Shown here in pieces: positions 1-8,137 of a DNA stretch of 64,000 nucleotides. Both the position numbers and the translations under genes were made by a program. The stretch's first letter is position 1; every line of letters begins with the position of its first letter. The notes under the pieces were generated by a model. The model saw only the letters and a list, made by a program, of their open reading frames with translations, did not search any database and was not told the DNA's origin. Origin of the DNA: Clostridium sp. UBA4548 (GTDB lineage: Bacteria; Bacillota; Clostridia; Clostridiales; Clostridiaceae); NCBI RefSeq assembly GCF_002387895.1, contig NZ_DGLI01000048.1, forward strand, positions 214,559 through 278,558. The letters run 5' to 3'.

Positions 1-1
1 G

Positions 2-1288
2 GATGCAATGGGACATAATCTAGAAACCATTTTTAAGGTTATTTATGGAATCACAAGAGAAAAAGTAAAAATCCCTTCACAAGAAGGTACTGAAGAAGAA
101 TGTGCTACTGACTTAGACAATAATAAAATTTTAATTTCCAAGAACGGTTATGAAAGAGTTGTTGAAAATACCTTATCACCTATTAAGGATAAGTCAGGAA
201 GCACTATAGGAATGGTGTTAGTTTTTAGAGATTGTAGCGAAAAAAATGAAAAGAGAAAGGAAGTAGAATTTTTAAGTTACCATGATCAATTAACAGGCTT
301 GTATAATAGAAGATATTTCGAGAAGGATTTAAAACGACTAAATACCAAGGAAACCTTGCCTTTATCTATTATTTTTGCTGATGTGAATGGGTTAAAAACC
401 ATAAATGATGCTTTTGGGCATAAATATGGTGATATGCTTCTTCAACAGGTTGCAGAAGTACTTAAAAAAGAATTTAGGCAAGGGGATACTATATGTAGAA
501 CCGGGGGAGATGAATTTATTATCTTGCTTCCCAAAGCAGAAAAAGCATTGGCACAAAAATTAATAAATCAGGCTAAAGAGAAGCTAGAGGAAAAGGCCGT
601 AATGAACATCATTATCACAGTCTCTTTTGGTTGCGATACGAAGATGTATGAAAATGAAGATATGTGGAAAGTTGTAAAAAATGCAGAGGATTTCATGTAT
701 CAGAAAAAGATTTTCTACAGTTCCAGCAGACGTAGTGAGGTTATAAAATCCATTCTTAATACACTTCACTTAAAAACCCCAAGGGAGGACGCTCACTCTA
801 AAAGAGTTAGTGTAATATGTGAGGCTATGGGAAAAGCTTATAATTTGACAAATGATGAAATAAAAGAACTAAGGCTGGCGGGGGAGCTTCATGATATAGG
901 TAAAATTGCAGTGGATGAGGTTATTTTAGACAAGCCTGACAAGTTATCTCAAGAGGAATGGGAGCAAATAAGAAGACATCCTGAAACAGGGTATAGACTT
1001 CTTGCTACCTCTAGTAGGTATTATGATATTGCTGAGTATGTTCTTGCTCACCATGAAAGATGGGATGGTACAGGTTATCCAAGGGGATTAAGAGGGGAAG
1101 AAATTCCCTGGAAGGCAAGAATAATTAGTATTGCAGATTCCTTTGATGCAATGACCTGTGAAAGACCCTATAGAAAGTCTTTCACCGAAGAAGAAGCTGT
1201 TATAGAAATTAAAAACAGTGCTGGAAAGCAATTTGATCCAGAAATTGCAAGAGTCTTTGTGGAAAAAGTTTTAGGTAATACTTGGTAA
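2..1288 (+). CDS. PAS-GGDEF-HD-GYP cyclic-di-GMP signalling protein (5' partial)
   Basis: Probably a dual cyclic-di-GMP enzyme: diguanylate cyclase plus HD-GYP phosphodiesterase. The first ~80 visible residues look like the C-terminal part of a PAS sensor domain. A GGDEF domain follows (signature RTGGDEF, with DQLTGLYNRR at its start, about residues 90-235). Then comes an HD-GYP domain with LHDIGK, HHERWDGTGYP and ADSFDAM. The catalytic GGDEF and HD motifs are intact, so both activities are plausible. The reading frame is open back to base 2 and the PAS domain is incomplete, so the methionine at 8 is unlikely to be the true start; the gene begins outside the window. No link to the glp genes downstream is apparent. 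The domain call is firm; the direction of net activity cannot be read from sequence. Confidence 0.9.
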   Translation, partial: DAMGHNLETIFKVIYGITREKVKIPSQEGTEEECATDLDNNKILISKNGYERVVENTLSPIKDKSGSTIGMVLVFRDCSEKNEKRKEVEFLSYHDQLTGLYNRRYFEKDLKRLNTKETLPLSIIFADVNGLKTINDAFGHKYGDMLLQQVAEVLKKEFRQGDTICRTGGDEFIILLPKAEKALAQKLINQAKEKLEEKAVMNIIITVSFGCDTKMYENEDMWKVVKNAEDFMYQKKIFYSSSRRSEVIKSILNTLHLKTPREDAHSKRVSVICEAMGKAYNLTNDEIKELRLAGELHDIGKIAVDEVILDKPDKLSQEEWEQIRRHPETGYRLLATSSRYYDIAEYVLAHHERWDGTGYPRGLRGEEIPWKARIISIADSFDAMTCERPYRKSFTEEEAVIEIKNSAGKQFDPEIARVFVEKVLGNTW

Positions 1289-1427
1289 CTCTTTTTTATA
1301 TCATATTAGCATAGGATTTAATAAATTTTTTTATAAAAGGTTCTTTTTTAGAGAGAAATTAATATAAATATACAAATAGAAAGTTTTCAAAGTTGTAACA
1401 AATTTAAAAGAAAATTCAAAATTCTAT

Positions 1428-1455
1428 TGAAAAAGGTGAAAATACTATATATAAT
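1428..1455 (+). promoter_or_regulatory. Sigma-A-type promoter of the glpK-glpF unit
   Basis: TTGAAA (1428-1433), 16-bp spacer, TATAAT (1450-1455). Transcription would start near 1462, about 12 nt before the leader element at 1474 and about 275 nt before glpK, leaving room for the antiterminator/terminator described separately. Confidence 0.6.
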
Positions 1456-1473
1456 TAATTTAAGATGTAAATT

Positions 1474-1538
1474 GGCTGAGAAAAGAGAGCCGTATTAAAG
1501 CAGGAGAAGCATATCTCTGCTTTAATGCGGCTTTTTAT
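1474..1538 (+). promoter_or_regulatory. GlpP-type antitermination leader with terminator, glpK copy
   Basis: The 18-nt element GGCTGAGAAAAGAGAGCC (1474-1491) runs into a strong intrinsic terminator: AGCCGTATTAAAGCAG (1488-1503) pairs with CTGCTTTAATGCGGCT (1517-1532) with one G-U pair, followed by TTTTTATT. The element can fold as GGCT/AGCC, and that AGCC is the base of the terminator stem, so the two folds exclude each other. A matching element sits at 4286-4303. With a glpP gene in the same cluster, antitermination by GlpP with glycerol-3-phosphate is the natural reading. Pairing is seen; GlpP binding is inferred from the B. subtilis glp system. Confidence 0.75.
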
Positions 1539-1543
1539 TCTAA

Positions 1544-1591
1544 TTTAGTATACTTTTTTTATATAAAATTATTTTAGAAAAGTATACTAAA
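1544..1591 (+). repeat. 14-bp perfect inverted repeat in the glpK leader
   Basis: TTTAGTATACTTTT (1544-1557) and AAAAGTATACTAAA (1578-1591) are exact complements around a 20-nt loop. It lies just past the leader terminator, so only read-through transcripts carry it. It could stabilise the glpK mRNA or be a DNA operator. A separate 14-bp palindrome TTTTACATGTAAAA is at 1647-1660. Confidence 0.5.
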
Positions 1592-1736
1592 TCCAGCAGA
1601 AAACACATATTATTTTTATTATAATTTACTACAAAGCGTAGAAAGCTTTTACATGTAAAAAATAAAATCACTACATAATCACTTCTATTTATGACTATTC
1701 ATAAATGGAATATATATATTATAAGGGGGACTTATT

Positions 1737-3233
1737 ATGGCAAAGTATATTATGGCCTTGGATCAAGGTACAACTAGCTCAAGAGCAATTTTATTCAATG
1801 AAAAGGGTGACATTGTTAGTGTGGCACAAAAGGAATTTAAACAGATTTATCCTAAGGGAGGCTGGGTAGAGCATGATCCAATGGAAATATGGTCAAGCCA
1901 GTTTAGTGTTGCGGCAGAAGCTATGGCTAGAATAAATGCAGAGGGAACAGACATAGCAGCTGTGGGAATTACAAACCAAAGGGAAACTACTGTAGTTTGG
2001 GACAAGAGGACTGGAATACCAGTTTATAATGCTATAGTTTGGCAGTGCAGAAGAACTTCTGGGACTTGCGATGAATTAAAGGCAAAGGGTTTTGACACTG
2101 TTGTTAAGGATAAAACAGGTCTTGTATTAGATGCTTATTTTTCAGGAACAAAAATTAAATGGATACTTGACAATGTACCAGGAGCTAGAGAAGAAGCTGA
2201 AAAAGGTAATCTTATATTTGGAAACATAGATACTTGGCTTATTTGGCAGTTAACTAAAGGTAAGGTTCATGTAACCGATTGCACCAATGCATCAAGAACA
2301 ATGCTTTATAATATATACGACTTACAATGGGATGAAGAAATTTTAAAAGAATTAAATATACCTAAGTCAATGCTTCCAGAAGTTAAACCATCAAGTTATG
2401 TATATGGACATACAGACCCAGCTTTATTTGGAACTGAAGTTCCAATAGCAGGAGCAGCAGGAGATCAGCAGGCAGCTTTATTTGGTCAAACTTGTTTCCA
2501 ACCAGGAACTGCTAAGAATACTTACGGTACAGGCTGTTTTATGCTTATGAATACTGGTGAAAAAGCAGTTAAATCTAAAAATGGGTTATTAACAACTATA
2601 GCTTGGGGTGTTGATGGCAAGGTTGAATATGCTCTTGAAGGAAGTATTTTCGCGGCTGGTGCTTCAATACAGTGGTTAAGAGATGAGCTAAGGATGATAA
2701 AAGATGCTGCTGATTCAGAAGCATATGCTACAGCAGTAGAAGATACTAATGGAGTTTATATGGTTCCAGCCTTCGTAGGACTTGGGGCTCCATACTGGGA
2801 TCAATATGCAAGAGGAACAATTGTAGGACTTACAAGAGGAGCTAAGAAGGAGCACTTTATAAGAGCTACTCTTGAATCTTTAGCTTATCAAACCTATGAC
2901 GTATTAAAAGCTATGCAAGAGGATTCAGGAATAACTTTAAAGGCGTTAAAAGTTGATGGTGGAGCTTGTGCAAACAACTTCTTAATGCAGTTCCAATCAG
3001 ATATACTTGGAGTTCAAGTTGATAGACCACAGGTAATTGAAACTACAGCTTTAGGAGCAGCTTACCTTGCAGGACTTGCAGTTGGATACTGGTCAAGTAA
3101 AGAAGAGGTTGCAGAAAACTGGGCTATATCAAGAACCTTTAAACCAGAAATGACTAATGAAAAGAGCGAAACTTTGTTAGAAGGATGGCATGAAGCTGTT
3201 GGAAGATCTTTAGGTTGGGTAAAAGAAAGATAA
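1737..3233 (+). CDS. glpK: Glycerol kinase
   Basis: Cytoplasmic FGGY-family kinase that phosphorylates glycerol with ATP to sn-glycerol-3-phosphate, trapping glycerol brought in by the downstream facilitator. At 498 residues it is full length. The N-terminal phosphate-binding loop DQGTTSSRAI is present, as are the glycerol-kinase segments NQRETTVVWD, YGTGCFML and GAAYLAGLAVGYW near the C-terminus. The ATG follows a GGGGGA ribosome site. glpF starts 23 bp downstream, so the two form an operon. Expression is probably controlled by antitermination at the 1474-1538 leader. Nothing is broken or unusual. Identification is very secure. Confidence 0.97.
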   Translation: MAKYIMALDQGTTSSRAILFNEKGDIVSVAQKEFKQIYPKGGWVEHDPMEIWSSQFSVAAEAMARINAEGTDIAAVGITNQRETTVVWDKRTGIPVYNAIVWQCRRTSGTCDELKAKGFDTVVKDKTGLVLDAYFSGTKIKWILDNVPGAREEAEKGNLIFGNIDTWLIWQLTKGKVHVTDCTNASRTMLYNIYDLQWDEEILKELNIPKSMLPEVKPSSYVYGHTDPALFGTEVPIAGAAGDQQAALFGQTCFQPGTAKNTYGTGCFMLMNTGEKAVKSKNGLLTTIAWGVDGKVEYALEGSIFAAGASIQWLRDELRMIKDAADSEAYATAVEDTNGVYMVPAFVGLGAPYWDQYARGTIVGLTRGAKKEHFIRATLESLAYQTYDVLKAMQEDSGITLKALKVDGGACANNFLMQFQSDILGVQVDRPQVIETTALGAAYLAGLAVGYWSSKEEVAENWAISRTFKPEMTNEKSETLLEGWHEAVGRSLGWVKER

Positions 3234-3256
3234 TAATTTGAGGGGATGGGGTTTAT

Positions 3257-3961
3257 ATGTCACATTTTTTAGCTGAAATTATAGGTACAATGATACTGAT
3301 TATACTTGGGGATGGAGTTGTAGCAAACGTAGTTCTTAAGAAAACTAAAGGTGAAAACTCAGGGTGGATAGTTATTACAGCAGGTTGGGCTTTTGCAGTA
3401 ATGATTCCTGCATTCATATTTGGGGGGATAAGTGGTGCTCACTTTAATCCTGCATTAACACTTGGTCTTGCAGCCATTGGAAAGTTTGCTTGGGCAGAAG
3501 TTCCAATTTATATAGCTGGTCAATTTATAGGTGCATTTTTAGGAGCAGTTGTAGTATGGCTTCATTATTTACCACATTGGGCAGCTACTGAAGATAAAGG
3601 TGCAAAATTAGCAGTATTTTCAACTGGACCTGCAATAAGAAATACCTTTGCAAACTGTATGGCAGAATTCATAGGAACCTTTATTCTTGTATTTGGAATT
3701 TTAGGTTTAGGTGAAGTTAGTTTAGCACCTGGAATAGGAACTTTAGCAGTAGGTTTCTTGATTTGGGTAATTGGACTTTCTCTTGGAGGAACTACAGGTT
3801 ATGCTATTAACCCTGCAAGAGATTTAGGACCACGTATTGCTCATGCTGTTTTACCAATAGCAGGTAAAGGTGACTCTGACTGGGGATATGCTTGGATTCC
3901 AGTTGTGGCTCCAATACTAGGTGCTATAGTTGCAGCCTTGACTTTTGCAGCAATATTCTAG
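3257..3961 (+). CDS. glpF: Glycerol uptake facilitator (aquaglyceroporin)
   Basis: Membrane channel of the MIP family that lets glycerol diffuse into the cell. It is 234 residues with about six membrane segments and two half-helices carrying the NPA motifs: GAHFNPALTLG in the first half and GYAINPARDLGPR in the second. The aspartate after the second NPAR is characteristic of glycerol-conducting rather than water-only members. It lies 23 bp after glpK and is followed by a long hairpin at 4030-4070, so glpK-glpF is a closed two-gene operon. Gene order is the reverse of the B. subtilis glpFK pair. Confidence 0.95.
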   Translation: MSHFLAEIIGTMILIILGDGVVANVVLKKTKGENSGWIVITAGWAFAVMIPAFIFGGISGAHFNPALTLGLAAIGKFAWAEVPIYIAGQFIGAFLGAVVVWLHYLPHWAATEDKGAKLAVFSTGPAIRNTFANCMAEFIGTFILVFGILGLGEVSLAPGIGTLAVGFLIWVIGLSLGGTTGYAINPARDLGPRIAHAVLPIAGKGDSDWGYAWIPVVAPILGAIVAALTFAAIF

Positions 3962-4029
3962 AAAGAATATATAGGAGAAGCTATACAGGAGTTAACATTG
4001 CATCACTTAAGGCATTAGGCAAAGAATAG

Positions 4030-4072
4030 AACAAATTATCAACCTATAGCCTATAGGTTGATAATTTGTTTA
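4030..4072 (+). terminator. Hairpin terminator after glpF
   Basis: AACAAATTATCAACCTATAG (4030-4049) is perfectly complementary to 4051-4070 across a single C, a 20-bp palindrome ending in GTTTAT. The long stem is clear; the U-tract is short. Confidence 0.6.
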
Positions 4073-4285
4073 TGAGTTTATATATGAACTGAAACAATTC
4101 ATATTATAGTGAGTAAGAGCTTTAATTTGTTTAAATCGTACCCTCTATTGGGTTGAATAAGAGGTTTAAAAGGAAAAAATAAAACTTTTAGAATAAATCC
4201 ATTAATAAATTTAAATCTTTAAACTCATAGATTTTCCAAGGGATTTATGATATAATTAAAATATAATTTAATAAAAACATTAACA

Positions 4286-4356
4286 GGCAGAGATATGAGA
4301 GCCATGATGTTAAGAAAGCTTATTCAGTAAGCTTCTTTCTTCATGGCTCTTTTTTT
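4286..4356 (+). promoter_or_regulatory. GlpP-type antitermination leader with terminator, glpA copy
   Basis: GGCAGAGATATGAGAGCC (4286-4303) matches the glpK leader element at 15 of 18 positions. It is fused to a terminator: AGAGCCATGA...AAGAAAGCTTA (4298-4321) pairs with TAAGCTTCTTTCTTCATGGCTCT (4328-4350), with a small internal loop, followed by a run of Ts. A TATAAT -10 lies at 4251-4256, giving a start near 4263. As in the glpK leader, the AGCC used by the terminator can instead pair with the upstream GGC. The downstream operon ends with glpP itself, implying autoregulation. Confidence 0.75.
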
Positions 4357-4442
4357 ATAAATATTTTTGCTTTAACAAAAATGAGGATGTAAGAATAAGT
4401 AAATATATAAAGAAAATTTAAAGTAATGGATGGAGGGGCAAT

Positions 4443-5876
4443 ATGTTTGATGTAACAATTATTGGTGCTGGAGTTATTGGATGTGCAATTGCTAGGGAGT
4501 TATCAAGATACAAATTAAACACATGCGTGGTAGAGAAGAGTGCTGATGTAGCATCAAGTACTTCAAAGGCTAACAGTGGTATAGTTCATGCAGGGCACGA
4601 TGCAAAACCAGGAACTTTAAAGAGCAAGCTAAATATAAAAGGAAATCCTATGTTCGATGAACTATCTAAGGAATTGGATTTTCCTTTTATAAGAAATGGT
4701 TCTATGGTTTTATGCTTTGATGAAAAGGATATAAGGGAGCTTGTTGAAATAAAAGAAAGAGGACACAAGAATGGAGTAGAGGATATTAGATTATTAACGG
4801 GAGAAGAGGTAAGAAATTTGGAGCCTAATGTGTCACAAGGGGTAGAGGCAGCATTGTATATACCAAGTGGAGGAATTGTATGTCCTTATGAAATGACTGT
4901 GGCCTTAGCAGAAAATGCTTACCATAATGGAGTGGAATTTAGATTTGAAACAGAGGTTAAAAAGGTTATAAAAAATAAGGACTCCTTCCTAATTAAAACT
5001 AATTTTGAAGATATAGAAACAAAAGTGGTAATAAATGCAGCAGGTTTGTTTGCAGATGATATAAATAATATGGTTAGCTCTAGGAAGATAACTATTGTTC
5101 CTAGAAAGGGAGAATACTGCTTATTAGATAAGGCTGTAGGAGAATTAGTTAAGAGCACCTTGTTCCAGCTTCCTACTAAAATGGGGAAGGGGGTATTAGT
5201 AACCCCAACAGCAGATGGAAATCTTTTAATAGGGCCTAATGCTATTGATTTAGAGGATAAAAATGATGTAACAACAACTCAGCAAGGTATGGAGGATATT
5301 ATTTTGAGGGCAGGATTAACCTTAGATAGAGTTCCTACAAATCAGATAATCACAGCTTTTGCAGGACTTAGAGCTCATAGCATTGAGGATGATTTCATAA
5401 TTGGTGAAGCAAAAGATGTTAAAAACTTTATAAATGTGGCAGGAATAGAATCACCTGGCTTAACTAGTGCACCAGCAATAGGAAAAATGGTAGAGGAAAT
5501 GGTGGTTAATATATTAAACCCAGAGATAAACAAAAACTTTAATCCTGTAAGAAAAGGAATTCCTAAGTTTAGGGAAATGAGCAATGAAGAAAGAAATAAA
5601 CTAATAGCAGAGAATCCTTCTTATGGAAAGATCATTTGTAGATGTGAAACTGTTACAGAAGGTGAAATAATTGATGCTATAAGAAGACCTCTTGGGGCAA
5701 GAACCTTGGATGGAATAAAGAGAAGAACAAGAGCCGGTATGGGAAGATGCCAATCAGGATTTTGCAGCACAAAAATCGTAGAAATCTTAGCTAAGGAGCT
5801 AAAGGTAGATCCAACAAGTATAACTAAGTTTGGAGGAAGTTCAAGAATATTAATAGGAAAAAACAAAGAGGTTTAG
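4443..5876 (+). CDS. FAD-dependent glycerol-3-phosphate dehydrogenase, GlpA-like with BFD-type iron-sulfur domain
   Basis: Predicted oxidation of glycerol-3-phosphate to dihydroxyacetone phosphate. The N-terminus has a DAO-type FAD fold (IIGAGVIGCAIAREL, then KANSGIVHAGHD), and the middle matches GlpA/LhgO-like oxidoreductases. The last ~80 residues form a BFD-like [2Fe-2S] domain with ICRCE and GRCQSGFC cysteines, the arrangement of anaerobic GlpA. Length 477 fits. The ATG follows GGAGGGGC. It is first in a four-gene run (next gene 28 bp on) behind the second GlpP leader. No glpC membrane anchor follows, so electrons probably pass to soluble partners. The family is certain; the glycerol-3-phosphate substrate rests on context. 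Confidence 0.88.
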   Translation: MFDVTIIGAGVIGCAIARELSRYKLNTCVVEKSADVASSTSKANSGIVHAGHDAKPGTLKSKLNIKGNPMFDELSKELDFPFIRNGSMVLCFDEKDIRELVEIKERGHKNGVEDIRLLTGEEVRNLEPNVSQGVEAALYIPSGGIVCPYEMTVALAENAYHNGVEFRFETEVKKVIKNKDSFLIKTNFEDIETKVVINAAGLFADDINNMVSSRKITIVPRKGEYCLLDKAVGELVKSTLFQLPTKMGKGVLVTPTADGNLLIGPNAIDLEDKNDVTTTQQGMEDIILRAGLTLDRVPTNQIITAFAGLRAHSIEDDFIIGEAKDVKNFINVAGIESPGLTSAPAIGKMVEEMVVNILNPEINKNFNPVRKGIPKFREMSNEERNKLIAENPSYGKIICRCETVTEGEIIDAIRRPLGARTLDGIKRRTRAGMGRCQSGFCSTKIVEILAKELKVDPTSITKFGGSSRILIGKNKEV

Positions 5877-5904
5877 TTTCTATGTTATAGAGGAGGTTTA
5901 TTTT

Positions 5905-7164
5905 ATGCAATATTATGATCTAGTAGTAATTGGAGGGGGACCTGCAGGCCTTGCAGCAGCTATAAAGGCACGGGAAGAAGGAGTTCAGAATTTAATTATA
6001 TTAGAAAGAGATAGTGTACTTGGAGGTATATTAAATCAATGTATTCACAATGGTTTTGGTCTTCACACCTTTAAGGAAGAGCTTACAGGTCCAGAGTATG
6101 CAGAAAGATTTGTTGAAAGAGTAGAAGAGCTAGAAATTACTTATAAATTAAATACTATGGTATTAGACTTAACAAAGGATAAAGTCATTACCATAGTAAA
6201 TGAAGAGGATGGAGTAACTGAAATTCAAGCAAAGGCTGTAATCTTAGCGATGGGGTGCAGAGAAAGACCTAGAGGGGCAATTAACATCCCTGGAAGCAGA
6301 TGCTCAGGAATATACACAGCTGGAGCTGCACAAAAGTTTGTTAACATTGAAGGGTATATGCCTGGAAAAGAAGTAGTTATATTAGGTTCAGGAGATATTG
6401 GACTTATAATGGCAAGAAGAATGACTCTGGAGGGAGCTAAGGTAAAAGCTGTAATAGAACTAATGCCTTATTCAGGAGGACTTAAAAGAAATATAGTGCA
6501 ATGCCTCGATGATTTTGGAATTCCACTTAAGCTAGCTCACACCATAACAGATATAAAGGGTAAGGATAGAATAGAAGGGGTTACTGTAGCTAAGGTAGAT
6601 GAAAGTAGAAAGCCTATACCAGGTACAGAAGAATATATTTCCTGTGATACCCTTCTTCTTTCAGTAGGTTTGTTACCTGAAAATGAACTTTCTAGGCAAT
6701 CACAGGTGACACTTTCTTCAATAACAGGAGGACCAGAAGTGAATGAAAGTCTTCAAACTAATATTGAAGGAATATTTGCTTGTGGTAATGTGCTTCATGT
6801 TCATGATTTAGTTGATTTTGTTACTTTAGAAAGTTATAGTGCTGGAAAAAATGCAGCGGAGTATATAAAGGGTAAAAGATTTAATAAAAAAGGAATAGAA
6901 GTGGTAGCCACAGAAGGGGTAAGGTATACAGTTCCTAAGTATATCAATGCTGAAAATATAGAAGAGTTAATTGAGCTTAGATTTAGAGTAGGAAATGTCT
7001 ATAAGAACAGCTATGTATCTGTATATTTTGATGAAGTAAGAGAAATTCAGCTAAAGAAAAGAATACTTGCTCCTGGAGAGATGGAAACAGTTAAAATTAC
7101 TAAGGATATGCTAGCTAAGTATCCGCAGTGTAATAGGATTATTGTAAAAATCGAGGAGGCATAG
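5905..7164 (+). CDS. NAD(P)/FAD-dependent oxidoreductase, partner of the GlpA-like dehydrogenase
   Basis: A two-dinucleotide-binding flavoprotein of the pyridine-nucleotide-disulfide type (419 residues). FAD binding: VVIGGGPAGLAAAI at residues 6-20 and GIFACGNV near 290. NAD(P) binding: VVILGSGDIGLIMARR near residue 160. A redox-active disulfide pair is not obvious. It sits in the place GlpB occupies in E. coli glpABC but is a different, NAD(P)-binding type, suggesting that electrons from glycerol-3-phosphate go to a soluble acceptor. The start follows GAGGAGG. The next gene begins 5 bp downstream. The oxidoreductase family is secure; the exact reaction is not. Confidence 0.85.
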   Translation: MQYYDLVVIGGGPAGLAAAIKAREEGVQNLIILERDSVLGGILNQCIHNGFGLHTFKEELTGPEYAERFVERVEELEITYKLNTMVLDLTKDKVITIVNEEDGVTEIQAKAVILAMGCRERPRGAINIPGSRCSGIYTAGAAQKFVNIEGYMPGKEVVILGSGDIGLIMARRMTLEGAKVKAVIELMPYSGGLKRNIVQCLDDFGIPLKLAHTITDIKGKDRIEGVTVAKVDESRKPIPGTEEYISCDTLLLSVGLLPENELSRQSQVTLSSITGGPEVNESLQTNIEGIFACGNVLHVHDLVDFVTLESYSAGKNAAEYIKGKRFNKKGIEVVATEGVRYTVPKYINAENIEELIELRFRVGNVYKNSYVSVYFDEVREIQLKKRILAPGEMETVKITKDMLAKYPQCNRIIVKIEEA

Positions 7165-7168
7165 TATC

Positions 7169-7537
7169 ATGAGTATTATAAGGGAATTAATATGTATAGG
7201 ATGTCCAATGGGATGTGCAATGCAAATAGAGTTAGAAGATGAAAAAGTGGTAAAGGTTACAGGTAATCTTTGTAAAAGAGGGGAAACCTATGGTGAGAAG
7301 GAATGTACTAACCCTACTAGAATAATCACCTCTTCTGTAGAAGTAGAAGATGGAGAGTTTAAAACAGTGCCAGTGAAAACTGAAAGAGATATACCAAAGG
7401 AAAAGATATATCAGTGCATTCAGCTTTTAAAAGGAATAAAGGTTAAAGCCCCAGTTAATATTGGAGATATAATTATTGAAAATATAGGAGATACTGGGGT
7501 AAATATTATTGCAACGAGAAAAGTAGAGGCAGTGTAG
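7169..7537 (+). CDS. DUF1667 small cysteine-rich protein of the glp operon
   Basis: A 122-residue protein with cysteines in CIGCPMGC near the N-terminus and further cysteines in LCKRGETYGEKEC, a pattern suited to a metal or Fe-S centre. Family DUF1667 is commonly found beside GlpA-like and NAD(P)/FAD oxidoreductase genes, and here follows both with only 5 bp of space. It probably acts as a third subunit or electron-transfer partner of the glycerol-3-phosphate dehydrogenase; that role is inferred from conserved neighbourhood only. No membrane segment is visible. Confidence 0.85.
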   Translation: MSIIRELICIGCPMGCAMQIELEDEKVVKVTGNLCKRGETYGEKECTNPTRIITSSVEVEDGEFKTVPVKTERDIPKEKIYQCIQLLKGIKVKAPVNIGDIIIENIGDTGVNIIATRKVEAV

Positions 7538-7564
7538 AGTTTTTATAGAAAGGGGATTTGGGGG

Positions 7565-8137
7565 TTGAGTAAAATAAGTGATTTAACTGAAATGCTAGTA
7601 GAAAATCCTGTTATTGCAGCTATCAGGAATAATGAAAACTTAGAGGATGTTTTAACTAGCAAAGCTCAAATAGTTTTTGTGCTTTATGGAAATATATTAA
7701 GCATAACTGACATTTGTGCAAAGCTAAAAAAAGCAGGTAAAACCATATTTGTACACGCAGATTTGATTGATGGACTTAGAGGGGATAAGGTAGGGATTGA
7801 ATTTATAAATAAGTATTTAGCTCCAGACGGAATAATTACCACCAAGGTTAACTGCATTAAATATGCAAAACACTTGGGGCTTTACACCATACTAAGAATA
7901 TTTATTATAGATTCTCTTTCAATAAAAACAGGAGTGAAAAATATACAGGAAACACAACCTAGTGCTATTGAAATTATGCCAGGGATAGCTGGTAAGGCTA
8001 TTAGGAATTTGAAAAATGCAACAAATGTACCGATTATTGCAGGAGGGCTCATTGATAAGAAGAAAGATGTAATAGATGCACTTTCAGCAGGTGCTGTTGC
8101 AATTTCCACAACTGCAGAAGATTTATGGAAAATGTAA
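7565..8137 (+). CDS. glpP: Glycerol-3-phosphate-responsive antiterminator GlpP
   Basis: RNA-binding antiterminator that, with glycerol-3-phosphate, allows transcription through leader terminators of glp genes. The 190-residue sequence matches the GlpP family throughout: NPVIAAIRN at the start, VFVHADLIDGLRGD, a PDGIITTK segment, a FIIDS motif and PIIAGGLID near the C-terminus, arranged as a TIM-barrel-like fold. It starts with TTG at 7565 after AAAGGGG. As last gene of the operon, 27 bp after the DUF1667 gene, it lies under its own presumed leader target (4286-4356) and presumably also controls the glpK leader (1474-1538). Confidence 0.93.
   Translation: MSKISDLTEMLVENPVIAAIRNNENLEDVLTSKAQIVFVLYGNILSITDICAKLKKAGKTIFVHADLIDGLRGDKVGIEFINKYLAPDGIITTKVNCIKYAKHLGLYTILRIFIIDSLSIKTGVKNIQETQPSAIEIMPGIAGKAIRNLKNATNVPIIAGGLIDKKKDVIDALSAGAVAISTTAEDLWKM

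Noticed and set aside
584..769. Open frame on the minus strand within the GGDEF-HD-GYP gene
   Set aside because: Antisense shadow of a well-supported coding gene; no ribosome site or family match.
1636..1660. Possible CcpA (cre) site near GAAAGCTTTTACATGTAAAA before glpK
   Set aside because: The central CG of the cre consensus is absent, so only the plain palindrome is recorded.
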